A stretch of 64,000 bases of DNA from Pantoea sp. Ep11b (GCF_040783975.1 NZ_CP160631.1:496001-560000), one strand, 5' to 3'. Positions 42,830 through 53,529 are shown, numbered from the stretch's first letter. Numbers and translations are program-made. Notes: generated by a model from the letters alone, not told the origin.

Positions 42830-45408
42830 ACCCGTTACGCTGGCTGCTGACCGCCCCGGCCTGGCAGGGGGTACAACGGCGCTATGCGGACGCACGTCGT
42901 CATGGCGCCTCGCGCTTCGCCAGCGCCTTTAATCTGTTCTGGTGCGGGCTGGTGGTGATGCTGTTCCGCGTCGAAACACCCGGCTGGCAGCGCATTCTCC
43001 GGCAGCGCCGCCGTCTCTATCCGCATATTTCGCCAGAGCGCCCCCGGCCGCTCGATTTTCTGCGCTATCTGATTCAGACGCTCTGGCTGGTGATTGTCCT
43101 GCCAGCAGAGGCGCCCCGCCGCCGGGCAAATGGCTTCGCTGCGCTGATTCGCTGGCGGCAGCAGGTCTACCGCTGGCTGGAACGGCGCGCAAAACGAGCC
43201 GAATCGAACCCGCTCGGTGCGCGCGCCGAACAGCGGCTGAAGCGTCTGCCGCCGCTGCTGCGTTATGCGCTTTTTATCGGGATGGGGCTCTTCGCCTCGC
43301 TGCTGGCGCTGCTCTGCATCAGCCAGCCCTTCGATCTGACGACGCAGTTTATCTTTGTGCTGCTGCTCTGGGCGCTGGCGATGGGCATAAGGCGGGTACC
43401 CGGCCGTTTATCCACCATGATGCTGATTGTGCTGTCGCTGACCGTATCCTGCCGTTATCTCTGGTGGCGCTATACCTCGACGCTGAACTGGGACGATCCG
43501 GTGAGCCTGGTACTGGGCCTGCTGCTGATTGCCGCAGAAACCTACGCCTGGGTGGTGCTGGTGCTGGGCTATTTCCAGACCCTGTGGCCGCTTAACCGGC
43601 AGCCGGTGTCGATGCCAGACGACCGCGCGACATGGCCCTCGGTGGACCTGCTGGTGCCCACCTACAACGAACCGCTGAGCGTGGTCAGGCCGACGCTCTA
43701 CGCCGCGCTGGGTGTCGACTGGCCGAAAGATCGCCTGAACATCTATCTGCTCGACGACGGTAAGCGCCCGGAATTTCGTGAGTTTGCCGAAAGCATTGGC
43801 ATTCACTATGTGGTCCGGCCGGATAATGCACACGCCAAGGCGGGCAACATCAATCACGCGCTGAAAACGCACTGCCGCAGCGACTTCGTGGCGATCTTTG
43901 ACTGCGACCATGTGCCGACGCGCGCCTTTCTGCAGATGACGATGGGCTGGTTTATCAAAGATCCCCGACTGGCGATGCTGCAGACGCCGCATCACTTTTT
44001 CTCACCCGATCCGTTTGAGCGCAACCTGGGGCGTTTTCGCCGCACGCCAAATGAGGGCTCGCTGTTTTACGGGCTGGTTCAGGATGGCAACGACACCTGG
44101 GATGCCACCTTTTTCTGCGGCTCCTGCGCCATTCTGCGCCGTGACGCGCTGGAGAAGATTGGCGGTATCGCCGTTGAGACCGTGACAGAAGATGCGCATA
44201 CCTCGCTGCGCCTGCATCGCCTCGGTTACACCTCCGCCTACATCCGCATTCCCCAGGCGGCCGGGCTGGCGACAGAGAGCCTGTCAGCCCATATCGGCCA
44301 GCGTATCCGCTGGGCGCGCGGCATGGTGCAGATTTTCCGTCTTGATAATCCACTGTTCGGCAAAGGGCTGAAGTGGGTGCAGCGCCTCTGTTATGCCAAT
44401 GCCATGCTCCACTTTCTTTCCGGGATCCCGCGGCTGGTGTTCCTGCTGGCGCCGCTGGCATTTCTGCTCTGTCATGCCTACATCATCTATGCGCCCGCGC
44501 TGGCGATCGCCGTCTATGTGCTGCCGCATATGCTGCACACCAGCCTGACCAACTCGCGCATTCAGGGACGCTGGCGACACTCGTTCTGGAGCGAAGTCTA
44601 CGAGACGGTGCTGGCGTGGTATATCGCCCTGCCGACAACCGTCGCGCTGATTAACCCGCACAAGGGCAAATTCAACGTGACCGCCAAGGGCGGACTGGTC
44701 GAGAAGCGGCATCTGGACTGGGTGATCACCCGCCCTTATATGATGCTGGTTCTGCTCAATCTGGCGGGCGTGGTGATGGCCTTCTGGCGGCTGCAGCACG
44801 GCCCGGTCAATGAAGTGTTAACGGTGTGGGTCAGCCTGGTCTGGGTGATCTACAACATGGTGATTCTGGGGGGCGCGGTGGCGGTGTCGGTAGAAGCCCG
44901 GCAGATCCGCGAAGCGCATCGGGTAGAGATTGCAATGCCTGCGGCGATTTCGCGCGAAAACGGCCACATGCTGCCCTGCACGCTGCGTGACTATTCGGAT
45001 GGCGGGGTCGGCCTGGAACTGCGTGAGCCGGATGCGCTGCTGGAGGATGAGAAGGTCTGGCTGCTGCTGCGTCGCGGGCAGCAGGAGTTCAGTTTCCCCT
45101 GCAGAGTGCAGCGCGTCTTTGGCCTGCGGGCAGGCGTGCGTCTCGACGCCCTGACTACCCGCCAGCATATCGATTTTATCCAGTGCACCTTCGCCCGCGC
45201 CGATACCTGGGCGCTGTGGCAGGACGGTTTTCCTGAGGATAAACCGGTGCAGAGCCTGGCCGATATTACGATTCTCGGCTTCAAAGGGTATCTGCGCCTG
45301 GCGGAATATGGTCCGCCGCAGTTACGTCGGTTGTTTAACCTGCTTACCGCTGGGGTAAGCTGGCTGGCTTCGCTGTTGCCGCAGGGCATCGGTCGCGCGC
45401 CTGCTTAA
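42826..45408 (+). CDS. bcsA: Cellulose synthase catalytic subunit BcsA (operon II)
   Basis: 860 aa, colinear with E. coli BcsA including the ~145-residue N-terminal cytosolic extension. Starts at GTG 42826, overlapping the bcsQ stop. Glycosyltransferase motifs: DDG 310-312, DCD 359-361, TED 454-456, QRIRW 492-496. PilZ domain with RxxxR (REAHR) and DYSDGG. Activated by c-di-GMP. The glucan it makes should be the substrate for BcsG, encoded on the other side of the divergent promoter. Confidence 0.97.
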   Translation: MNPLRWLLTAPAWQGVQRRYADARRHGASRFASAFNLFWCGLVVMLFRVETPGWQRILRQRRRLYPHISPERPRPLDFLRYLIQTLWLVIVLPAEAPRRRANGFAALIRWRQQVYRWLERRAKRAESNPLGARAEQRLKRLPPLLRYALFIGMGLFASLLALLCISQPFDLTTQFIFVLLLWALAMGIRRVPGRLSTMMLIVLSLTVSCRYLWWRYTSTLNWDDPVSLVLGLLLIAAETYAWVVLVLGYFQTLWPLNRQPVSMPDDRATWPSVDLLVPTYNEPLSVVRPTLYAALGVDWPKDRLNIYLLDDGKRPEFREFAESIGIHYVVRPDNAHAKAGNINHALKTHCRSDFVAIFDCDHVPTRAFLQMTMGWFIKDPRLAMLQTPHHFFSPDPFERNLGRFRRTPNEGSLFYGLVQDGNDTWDATFFCGSCAILRRDALEKIGGIAVETVTEDAHTSLRLHRLGYTSAYIRIPQAAGLATESLSAHIGQRIRWARGMVQIFRLDNPLFGKGLKWVQRLCYANAMLHFLSGIPRLVFLLAPLAFLLCHAYIIYAPALAIAVYVLPHMLHTSLTNSRIQGRWRHSFWSEVYETVLAWYIALPTTVALINPHKGKFNVTAKGGLVEKRHLDWVITRPYMMLVLLNLAGVVMAFWRLQHGPVNEVLTVWVSLVWVIYNMVILGGAVAVSVEARQIREAHRVEIAMPAAISRENGHMLPCTLRDYSDGGVGLELREPDALLEDEKVWLLLRRGQQEFSFPCRVQRVFGLRAGVRLDALTTRQHIDFIQCTFARADTWALWQDGFPEDKPVQSLADITILGFKGYLRLAEYGPPQLRRLFNLLTAGVSWLASLLPQGIGRAPA

Positions 45409-45430
45409 AATTCTGCATTGAGTTGATGAT

Positions 45431-47722
45431 ATGACGACAACGAAAGTAAACAGGTGGGTCGCTGCGCTGCTGCTGGGCTCCGCAACACTAAGCTGCGCAC
45501 TGGCGCAGGAGACGGCGCCGGTCACTGCCGCTGCGGAACCCGCGCAGCAAACGATGCCGCCGGAGGCGGGTGCGCCGCTGCGCAGCAGTCAGCTGAATTT
45601 TGTGACGCTGGCGCCGCCGCCAGGCAGCATGACGCTGAGCGGGACGCGCAGCACTGGCCAGATCGAATTCGGGGTGCGCAGTGATGAGGTGGTGACGCGT
45701 GCGCTGCTCAACCTCAGCTTCCGCCCGTCGCCCGCGCTGCTGCCCACGCTGTCGCAGCTGAAAGTCTACCTCAATGATGAGCTGGTGAGCCTGATTACCC
45801 TGACGCCGGAGCAGATGGGCAAAGAGAATCAGATGCAGCTGGCGATCGATCCCCGGTTTATCAGCGACTTTAACCGCCTGCGCTTTGAGCTGGTGGGGCA
45901 CTACGCAAACATCTGCGAAAATCCGGCTAACAGCACCATCTGGCTCGATATCGGCAAAGAGAGCGGGCTGGATCTGACGCTGCAGAAGCTGCCGCTGAAA
46001 AACGATCTCTCCCACTTCCCCGAGCCTTTCTTTGACGCGCGTGATAAGCGGCCATTGATGCTGCCGATGGTGTTTGCCGCCGAACCGGACATTAAGCAGC
46101 AGCGTGCCGCCGCCATCCTTGCCTCCTGGTTCGGCAGCAAGGCCGCCTGGCGCGGACAGCGTTTTCCGGTGCTCTACGATCAGTTGCCTCAGCAGCAACA
46201 TGCGGTGGTCTTTGCCACCAACGATGCCCGCCCGACGTTCCTGAAAGATCTGCCTCCGGTGATGAAACCGACCGTAGAGATAATCAGTCAGCCTGACAAT
46301 CCCTATGAGAAGATGCTGCTGATCCTGGGACGCAATGACGATGACCTGCTGACGGCGGTGCAGGGGATTGCACAGGGTGAGTTGCTGTTGCGCGGTGATA
46401 CCTCCACCATCGATCAGGTTACGCAACTGGCCCCGCGTCAGCCCTACGATGCGCCCAACTGGGTGCGCACCGATCGCCGCACTACCTTTGCCGAGCTGTC
46501 GCAGTATGAGAACCAGCTGCAGTCTGACGGTCTGCAGCCCAATCCGATCAGCCTGACGCTGAATCTGCCGCCCGATCTCTTCCTGGTGCGGGCGCGCGGA
46601 ATTGATATGGATCTGAGCTATCGCTACACCTCGCCGCCCCAGCAGGATGGTTCGCGGCTGGCCGTGAACCTGAATAACCAGTTTATTCAGGACTACCCGC
46701 TGATGCCTAAAAATACTGCCGGGCAGCAGCTGCTGCATATTCCGCTGATTCAGGGCATGCTGGATAAGAATCGTGAACTGCGCATCCCCGCGTTACGTCT
46801 GGGGGTGGTCAATCAGCTGCGCTTCGATTTTGACTATGCCAACACCTTTGTCGGCGGCACGGCTGACGGCCGCTGTGAAACCGTCACACCGGTCGGCCAT
46901 CATGTGGTGCTGGATGAGAGTTCCAGCATCGACTTCTCCGGCTATCGCCACTACATCGAAATGCCGTCGCTGCAGACCTGGGCCAATGCCGGTTTCCCCT
47001 TCAGCCGCCTGGCCGATCTCTCTCAGACGCTGGTGCTGGTTCAGCCCGATCCGGATGCACAGCAGGTCAGCACGCTGCTGAACGCGCTGGGTAATATCGG
47101 CGCGCAGACCGGCTATCCGGCGCTGCGCGTGCAGCTCACCGATGACTGGATCAGCGCGAAAAAACAGGATGCGGATCTGCTGATGATCGGCGGCATCCCT
47201 GCCGATCTTCAGGATGACCAGCGGATCAGCGCGCTGGTGAAGGCTACCGCCAGCTGGCTGAAAAAACCGGTGCGCCAGACCGCTCAGCAGACGCAGCCGC
47301 TCAGCGCGGCGGAACGAACGGCAGAAAGCCGTACCGCGATAGGTTCCCGAGGGCCGCTGGCGACCGTAATCGGTTTCCAGTCTCCTTTCTACGATCAGCG
47401 CAGTGTGGTGGCGCTGCTGGCCGATGGCAGTCCGCGAAGCTGGCAGCTGCTGGATGAAGCTCTGGAAGACAGCGGCAAGCGCAGCGCGATCTCCGGCTCC
47501 ACCGCAATTATCCGCGAATCGGGCGTCAACAGCCTTCGCGTGGGAGAGACCTACTTTGTGGGCCATCTGCCGTGGTGGGAACGGCTCTGGGCCACGCTTG
47601 CGAACCATCCGTTCTGGCTGGCGCTGTGCGCCGTGCTGGTTGTGGTGCTGTTCGCCCTGCTGGTCTGGCGTCTGATGCGTCTTGTCGCGCACCGCCGCCT
47701 GCTTGACGATGAAGATGAATAA
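45431..47722 (+). CDS. bcsB: Cellulose synthase periplasmic subunit BcsB (operon II)
   Basis: 763 aa, standard length. Signal peptide (AALLLGSATLSCALA), then the carbohydrate-binding and flavodoxin-like domains and a C-terminal membrane anchor (WLALCAVLVVVLFALLVWRLM). There is only a short Ala/Pro/Glu-rich linker after the signal peptide, in contrast to the ~210-residue extension of operon I BcsB. It overlaps bcsC by 14 nt. Confidence 0.96.
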   Translation: MTTTKVNRWVAALLLGSATLSCALAQETAPVTAAAEPAQQTMPPEAGAPLRSSQLNFVTLAPPPGSMTLSGTRSTGQIEFGVRSDEVVTRALLNLSFRPSPALLPTLSQLKVYLNDELVSLITLTPEQMGKENQMQLAIDPRFISDFNRLRFELVGHYANICENPANSTIWLDIGKESGLDLTLQKLPLKNDLSHFPEPFFDARDKRPLMLPMVFAAEPDIKQQRAAAILASWFGSKAAWRGQRFPVLYDQLPQQQHAVVFATNDARPTFLKDLPPVMKPTVEIISQPDNPYEKMLLILGRNDDDLLTAVQGIAQGELLLRGDTSTIDQVTQLAPRQPYDAPNWVRTDRRTTFAELSQYENQLQSDGLQPNPISLTLNLPPDLFLVRARGIDMDLSYRYTSPPQQDGSRLAVNLNNQFIQDYPLMPKNTAGQQLLHIPLIQGMLDKNRELRIPALRLGVVNQLRFDFDYANTFVGGTADGRCETVTPVGHHVVLDESSSIDFSGYRHYIEMPSLQTWANAGFPFSRLADLSQTLVLVQPDPDAQQVSTLLNALGNIGAQTGYPALRVQLTDDWISAKKQDADLLMIGGIPADLQDDQRISALVKATASWLKKPVRQTAQQTQPLSAAERTAESRTAIGSRGPLATVIGFQSPFYDQRSVVALLADGSPRSWQLLDEALEDSGKRSAISGSTAIIRESGVNSLRVGETYFVGHLPWWERLWATLANHPFWLALCAVLVVVLFALLVWRLMRLVAHRRLLDDEDE

Positions 47723-50700
47723 GGCGCCTCTGCTGCGGGCAGGTGTCCTGATCGGCGTGCTGGGTGCGCTGTCGGGACAGGCTGCGCCGGTCGCCGGGCC
47801 GCAGGTTTCACCGGTCGACTGGCTGCTGACCCAGGTACGTATTGGTGAATCAACCAATAAATATGAGCTGGTGCAGCAGTCGCTCTACCGTCTGGAGAAG
47901 ATAGACCCGGATAACCCTCAGGTGCTGGCGGCGCGTCTGCGGCTGGCGCTGCATCAGGGCGATCTCACGGCGGCGCAGACGCTGCTGGATCAGCTCAACC
48001 GGCAGGCGCCCGGCTCGGCGGCAGCGCGTGAGTCGGCAGCAGGACTGCGCATGATGTCTCCTGACGGACGGCAGCAGTTGCAGCAGGCACGACTGCTGGC
48101 CACCTCGGGCCGTCTGGCGGAGGCGAAAGATGCCTATGATGCGCTGTTCAGCGGGGTATTCCCCGACCCGAACATCGCGCTGGAGTACTGGCGGCTGCTG
48201 GCGCGACTGCCCGGACAGCAGGATCGGGCCTGGCAGCAGCTGCAGCAGCTGGAGCAGCGTTATCCCGGCAATGTCGGGGTCGGATTGCAGATTGCCCGCA
48301 TGGCATTTGATCGCCAGCAGCCGGAGCTGGCTACCGCGCAGCTGAAGCGGCTGGCGGAGAGCAGCGGCGGCCGCGATGCCGCGGCTGACCTCTGGCTGCA
48401 GCACATCAACGATCAGACGATCAGTGACAGCAGCGTGGCGCAGCTGAAAGCGTATCTGGCGGTGTTCACCGATGGCGATGCGCATCAGCAGGGCATGGAG
48501 GCGCTGAGCAGGCAGCAGAAGACCCTGGCCGATCCCGCCTACCGTGAACGGATGCGGGCGCTGGCGCTGGTGGAAGCAGGCAACGTGAATCAGGCGATGA
48601 GCACCCTGAATCGCGCGCTGAAGGCAAATCCTGATGATGCCGAACTGATGGGCGCGATGGGGCAGACGCAGGCCCGCGCGGGCCATCGCGCTGTCGCCAT
48701 TCTGTGGCTGGAGCGTGCCATTAAAGCGGGTCAGCAGAGTACGCTGGTCGGCAAATGGCAGTCGCTGCTGCAGACCAACCGCTACTGGCTGGCGATAGAG
48801 CAGGGCGATAAGGCGCTGGCGCAGCACGATATTAAGAGTGCCGAGCAGCACTATCGCACGGCTCAGACGTTCGACAGCAGCGACAGCTATGCCCTGATTG
48901 GGCTGGGTGATGTGGCGATGGCGCGCAACAACAGCGCCGGTGCTGAGCAGCTCTGGCAGCGTGCGCGCCAGCTGGACGGCTCGAACATTACCGCGGTACG
49001 TCGGCTGGCGGCACTCTATCAGGCCGTTTCACCCGCCCGCGAAATGGCGTTTATCAATTCACTACCGGCCGCGCAGCAGCGGGCTCTGGCCGACACGCTG
49101 CGCGCACTGCGCAGCGACAGCCTGCGCGCGGAGGCCGACACCCTGGCGCAGCAGGCCCGCTGGCCGCAGGCGGCGGAAAAATATCGCGAGGCGCTGGCGC
49201 TGGCGCCGGATGATGTCTGGCTCAGCTATCGGCTGGCTGGCGCGCTGCGCAATCGCGGTGACGTGCAGCAGGCAAATGCGGTCATGCGCGCCGTGGCACA
49301 GCAGCATCCGCAGGATCCCACTGCGCTTTACGCCACCGCACTCTGGTTCTCAGGCAACGACGATGAGCGCACGGCACTGGCTACGCTCCAGCGCCTGCCC
49401 GGGTCGCAGTGGAGCGGTGATATGCGCCAGCTCGCTGAACGCCTGAAGCAGAACCAGATCTTTGCCCAGGCCGACAGGCTGCGGGCCGCAGGCAATGAAC
49501 AGGCGGCCATCGCGCTGCTTGAACAGCAGCCGGTTTCCGGCCGACGCGATCTGACGCTGGCCGACTGGGCGCTGGCGCGCGGTGACGCACAACAGGCGCT
49601 GACGGGCTATCAGCAGGTGCTGTCGCGCCAGCCGGAGGATGGTGATGCGGCGCTGGGACGCATCGAGGCGCTGGTTGCCCTGCAGCGCAACGCTGAGGCA
49701 CGCCAGGCGCTGGCGCAGCTGCGGCCGGCAGCGCCGGGGCTGAATGTGGCGCGCCGCGTTGCGCTGGCGTGGCAGGCAGTGGGCGAGACCGCGCGGGCCG
49801 CTGAGCTGTTCGCCGGGCTGAAACAGCGTGCCGCGTCGCTGCCACCTTCCCAGGCTAAGGCGCTGCTGTTCCGGGATGCGGCCCGGCTGGAACGCGCTCA
49901 GCAGCAGCCCGAACAGGCGCTGGCAGATTATCGTGAGGCGATGACGGCCAGCGGTATTAATAGTGGGGGCAACCTCAGTCGCGCCACGCGCAACGATCCC
50001 CGGGATACGTGGCTGGAGCGCGGCCTTCGCAGCGACACCGCCGATCTCTATCGTCAGCAGCAGACCACGCTGACGCTGCAGCAGGACTACTCACGCAACA
50101 GCGGCACCGGCGGCATCTCAGATTTCACGGCACACACCACGATGCTGCAGGCAGAGCGCCCGCTGGCCGACGGGCGCGGCTTTCTGCGCGTGGATCGGGT
50201 GGACCTCTCTGCCGGCACTTTTGCCACCCGCAACGGCAGCATCGATGAACGCTTTGGCAGCTGCGACGACGCCAGTTCGGGTGGATGTCGTGGTCCGACG
50301 CACCAGCGCGACAGCGGCACGGCGCTGGGCGCAGGCTGGCACAATGGTGTCTGGTCGGCCGACCTGGGCACCACGCCGCTGGGTTTTGAGGTCACGAACT
50401 GGACCGGCGGCCTGAGCTGGAAAACGGATATCCGCGATCTCGGTGTGACGATGACTGCCTCACGCCGGCCCATCACCAGCTCACTGCTGGCCTATGCCGG
50501 CACGCGCGATCTGGCCGCCAGCGGCGGCAAACGCTGGGGCGGCGTGGTGGCCACCGGCGGCAGTATCGGACTGAGTTACGATCAGGGCGGCGCGCACGGC
50601 GTCTGGGGTGACATCAGCGCGCATCAGATCAGCGGCAAAAACGTCGCCGATAACAGCCGCGAGCGCCTGATGGGGGGCTACTACTACAAACTGATCAACA

Positions 50701-51182
50701 GCGATAACCGCCGCGCCACCGTCGGACTGAACACGATGCTCTGGCACTATCAGAAGGATCTCAGCGACTACACGTTCGGTCAGGGCGGCTACTACAGCCC
50801 GCAGCAGTATCTCTCGTTTTCTGTGCCGGTGACCTGGCGGCAGCGAACGGAGAACTGGTCGTTTGATCTTGGCGGCTCACTCTCCTGGTCGCATTCCGCC
50901 ACCCATGCGCAGCAGCGTTATCCGGTCAATCCGGGCTTCGCTCTGGCCAGCAATCCCTCGTCCGCCAGCAGCACCGGCGGCGGTGTGGGCTACACGCTGC
51001 AGGCGGTCGTGGAGCGGCGGCTGACGTCAGACTGGTTTATCGGCGCGGGTGTCGACATCCAGCAGGCGAAGGATTACACGCCGAGCCACGGCCTGATCTA
51101 TGTGCGCTACGCGGCTGGAGGCTGGGAAGGGGATCTTGATATGCCGCCGCAGCCCCTGATCCCTTACGCGGATTTTAAATAA
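47709..51182 (+). CDS. bcsC: Cellulose export outer-membrane protein BcsC (operon II)
   Basis: 1157 aa from ATG 47709 inside the end of bcsB (ATG 47715 is the alternative). Short signal peptide (APLLRAGVLIGVLGALSGQA), TPR solenoid (about 40-740) and C-terminal beta-barrel of about 330 residues (from GFLRVDRVDLSAG). The barrel domain has an inserted loop with two cysteines (FGSCDDASSGGCRG). In E. coli bcsZ sits between bcsB and bcsC; here it is absent and the two genes overlap. Confidence 0.95.
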   Translation: MKMNKAPLLRAGVLIGVLGALSGQAAPVAGPQVSPVDWLLTQVRIGESTNKYELVQQSLYRLEKIDPDNPQVLAARLRLALHQGDLTAAQTLLDQLNRQAPGSAAARESAAGLRMMSPDGRQQLQQARLLATSGRLAEAKDAYDALFSGVFPDPNIALEYWRLLARLPGQQDRAWQQLQQLEQRYPGNVGVGLQIARMAFDRQQPELATAQLKRLAESSGGRDAAADLWLQHINDQTISDSSVAQLKAYLAVFTDGDAHQQGMEALSRQQKTLADPAYRERMRALALVEAGNVNQAMSTLNRALKANPDDAELMGAMGQTQARAGHRAVAILWLERAIKAGQQSTLVGKWQSLLQTNRYWLAIEQGDKALAQHDIKSAEQHYRTAQTFDSSDSYALIGLGDVAMARNNSAGAEQLWQRARQLDGSNITAVRRLAALYQAVSPAREMAFINSLPAAQQRALADTLRALRSDSLRAEADTLAQQARWPQAAEKYREALALAPDDVWLSYRLAGALRNRGDVQQANAVMRAVAQQHPQDPTALYATALWFSGNDDERTALATLQRLPGSQWSGDMRQLAERLKQNQIFAQADRLRAAGNEQAAIALLEQQPVSGRRDLTLADWALARGDAQQALTGYQQVLSRQPEDGDAALGRIEALVALQRNAEARQALAQLRPAAPGLNVARRVALAWQAVGETARAAELFAGLKQRAASLPPSQAKALLFRDAARLERAQQQPEQALADYREAMTASGINSGGNLSRATRNDPRDTWLERGLRSDTADLYRQQQTTLTLQQDYSRNSGTGGISDFTAHTTMLQAERPLADGRGFLRVDRVDLSAGTFATRNGSIDERFGSCDDASSGGCRGPTHQRDSGTALGAGWHNGVWSADLGTTPLGFEVTNWTGGLSWKTDIRDLGVTMTASRRPITSSLLAYAGTRDLAASGGKRWGGVVATGGSIGLSYDQGGAHGVWGDISAHQISGKNVADNSRERLMGGYYYKLINSDNRRATVGLNTMLWHYQKDLSDYTFGQGGYYSPQQYLSFSVPVTWRQRTENWSFDLGGSLSWSHSATHAQQRYPVNPGFALASNPSSASSTGGGVGYTLQAVVERRLTSDWFIGAGVDIQQAKDYTPSHGLIYVRYAAGGWEGDLDMPPQPLIPYADFK

Positions 51183-51297
51183 TCCCGGCCGGGAAAAAGC
51201 CGGACTTTTCAGACGGTAAAAAAGTCAGTTTATGGGATATACTGACCCGCATTCACCTGTCTGCTATCTGGGCTTTTTCATCCTCGGGAGAGAATTT

Positions 51298-53304
51298 TTG
51301 CGCGTAAGCCGGTCACTTACGATAAAGCAGATGGCGACAGTTTCGCTGGTTGCGGTTATTGCCATCAGTATTTTTATCGTCATCCAACTGTTTCATTTTG
51401 TGCAGCAGCGCAGGATTGACTACGCCCAGCAGATGGAGAACATCGCCCATACTGTTCGTCAGCCGCTGTCGGAAGCGGTGCTGCGCGCGGATATCCCGCA
51501 GGCCGAACGCATTCTTCACTCCCTGAAACCGGCCGGGATTTTATCGCGTGCCGATGTGGTGCTGCCGAATGCGTTTCAGGCGCTGCACGCCGACTTCGAG
51601 ACGGAAAAACCGGTGCCGCGGCTGGTGGCCCGGCTGTTTGAACTGCCGGTGCAGATCACCCTGCCGCTCTACTCGGTAGAGAATACCGGCATGCCGAAAC
51701 CGCTGGCTTACCTGGTGCTGCAGGCGAACTCCACGCGCGTCTACCAGTTTATCCTCAGTACGCTCTCGACCATGATTATCACCTATCTGCTGCTGGCGCT
51801 GATCCTGTCGGTGTCGATCAGCTGGTGTATCAATCGCCTGGTGGTGCATCCGCTGCGTAATCTCGCGCGCGAGCTGCAGGAGCTGCCCCCGCAGTCGATT
51901 CTGACGCATAAACTCGCCCTGCCGCCGAGCCACCGCGATGACGAAATCGGCATGCTGATCCGCAGTTACAACCGCAATCAGCAGGTGCTGGAGTCGATAC
52001 ACGATGAGATGAGCCGGCTGACCACCCATTTTGCCGTCACCGATCTGCCCAACCGCACGCTGTTTCTGGCGCTGGTCGAGCAGTTTATGTGCAATCCTGA
52101 ACGGTCGCTGGGCCTGATGGTGATCCGCATCGAAACCCTGCAGGAAGCCAACGGCGTCCTGAGCGACGAGCAGCGCGATACCCTGATGCTGACGCTGGTG
52201 GAGAAGATCCGCCATACGCTGGATGACCATACCCTGCTGGCGCAGACCGGCGTCAGCGATTTTGTCCTGTTGATGAAGCGCGCCAGTAATCCGTTCCGTG
52301 CGCTGCGTCTGGCCCGCAATCTGATGATCCGCCTGAATCAGCCGGTCAATCTGCATCAGCTGCAGCTGCGTCCCAACGTCAGCATCGGCCTGGCGCTGCG
52401 CGACGATCAGCCGCTGAGCGCGAATGAGCTGCTCGATCGCGCCACCTCGGCGATGATGTCGGCCCGCCATCAGGGCAAAAATCAGATCCTGTTCTTCGAC
52501 GCTGCGCTGACCGAACGCGCGCAGAAGCGCCTGACCCAGGAGCATGACATTCTGCAGGGGCTGCACGATGAGCAGTTCGCCCTCTATCTGCAGCCTCAGG
52601 TTGATATGCGTACCGGCACCTTAACCGGCGCGGAGGCGCTGCTGCGGATGCGCCAGCCGGATGGCAGCTACGGCCTGAGCGAAGAGTTTATCGCCAGCGC
52701 CGAAGAGATTGGGGTGATCAGCGCGATTGGCCGCTGGGTGTTTGAAGAGGCGTGCCGCATTCTGGCGGGCTGGCAGCGACAGGGCATCATGCTGCCGCTG
52801 AGCGTCAATATCTCTGCGGTGCAGCTGCGGGATACCGCTGTGGTCTCTCATCTGCAGTCGCTGCTGGCGCGCCACCGTATTGCTCCCGGCACGCTGGTCC
52901 TGGAAGTGACAGAAACGGCGCAGCTGGAAGATGCGCAGCAGTCGATGTCGATGCTGCGTATGCTGCAGCAGACCGGGGTGGCGGTAGCCCTGGACGATTT
53001 CGGTATGGGCTATTCCAACCTTAACTATCTGCATCAGCTGAAAGCGTTGCCTGTTAATAAGCTGAAGATGGACCGCAGCTTCGTGGCGGCGCTGCCGGAT
53101 GATGACACGATGGTCTGCATCGTAGCGGCCATTGCCGAGATTATTCATCTTGAGGTCATTGCCGAAGGCGTGGAAACCGCCGAGCAGCGTGACTGGCTGC
53201 TGGCACGCGGTATCGCCATCGGACAGGGCTATTTTTATGCGGAAGCCCTGCCGGTCAGCCGCTTTAACGCGCTCTGGATTGAAAAATCCTCACCGGCGCA
53301 ATAA
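51298..53304 (+). CDS. pdeK: c-di-GMP phosphodiesterase PdeK/HmsP-like
   Basis: 668 aa from TTG 51298, behind GGGAGAG; the N-terminus MRVSRSLTIKQMA then matches E. coli YhjK. Two membrane helices (about 12-32 and 152-178) bracket a periplasmic sensor; a HAMP segment, a degenerate GGDEF (the active loop reads GVSDF) and an EAL domain follow. The EAL motif is intact (EALLR, 446-450) and the DDFG motif is present, so it should degrade c-di-GMP. It lies 115 nt after the end of cellulose operon II, which it would dampen. Confidence 0.93.
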   Translation: MRVSRSLTIKQMATVSLVAVIAISIFIVIQLFHFVQQRRIDYAQQMENIAHTVRQPLSEAVLRADIPQAERILHSLKPAGILSRADVVLPNAFQALHADFETEKPVPRLVARLFELPVQITLPLYSVENTGMPKPLAYLVLQANSTRVYQFILSTLSTMIITYLLLALILSVSISWCINRLVVHPLRNLARELQELPPQSILTHKLALPPSHRDDEIGMLIRSYNRNQQVLESIHDEMSRLTTHFAVTDLPNRTLFLALVEQFMCNPERSLGLMVIRIETLQEANGVLSDEQRDTLMLTLVEKIRHTLDDHTLLAQTGVSDFVLLMKRASNPFRALRLARNLMIRLNQPVNLHQLQLRPNVSIGLALRDDQPLSANELLDRATSAMMSARHQGKNQILFFDAALTERAQKRLTQEHDILQGLHDEQFALYLQPQVDMRTGTLTGAEALLRMRQPDGSYGLSEEFIASAEEIGVISAIGRWVFEEACRILAGWQRQGIMLPLSVNISAVQLRDTAVVSHLQSLLARHRIAPGTLVLEVTETAQLEDAQQSMSMLRMLQQTGVAVALDDFGMGYSNLNYLHQLKALPVNKLKMDRSFVAALPDDDTMVCIVAAIAEIIHLEVIAEGVETAEQRDWLLARGIAIGQGYFYAEALPVSRFNALWIEKSSPAQ

Positions 53305-53529
53305 CGGCCTGATTCATTGATTTTGCGAGAATTTTAGTTACAAAACCCCTTGCTGAAGCGTTTCAGTTCAGAAATACGACCCCAGGGTTTCCTGGGGCTT
53401 TGTCACCCTGTATTAATCACGTAAACAGAGTGTTATTTTCGGGTTACTGTCAGGCGCTACCTCTGTTGCCCGGCAGTCACAATAACAAATCCGACAACAT
53501 CACCTCATGGCGTTAGTGGACACCTGTTT

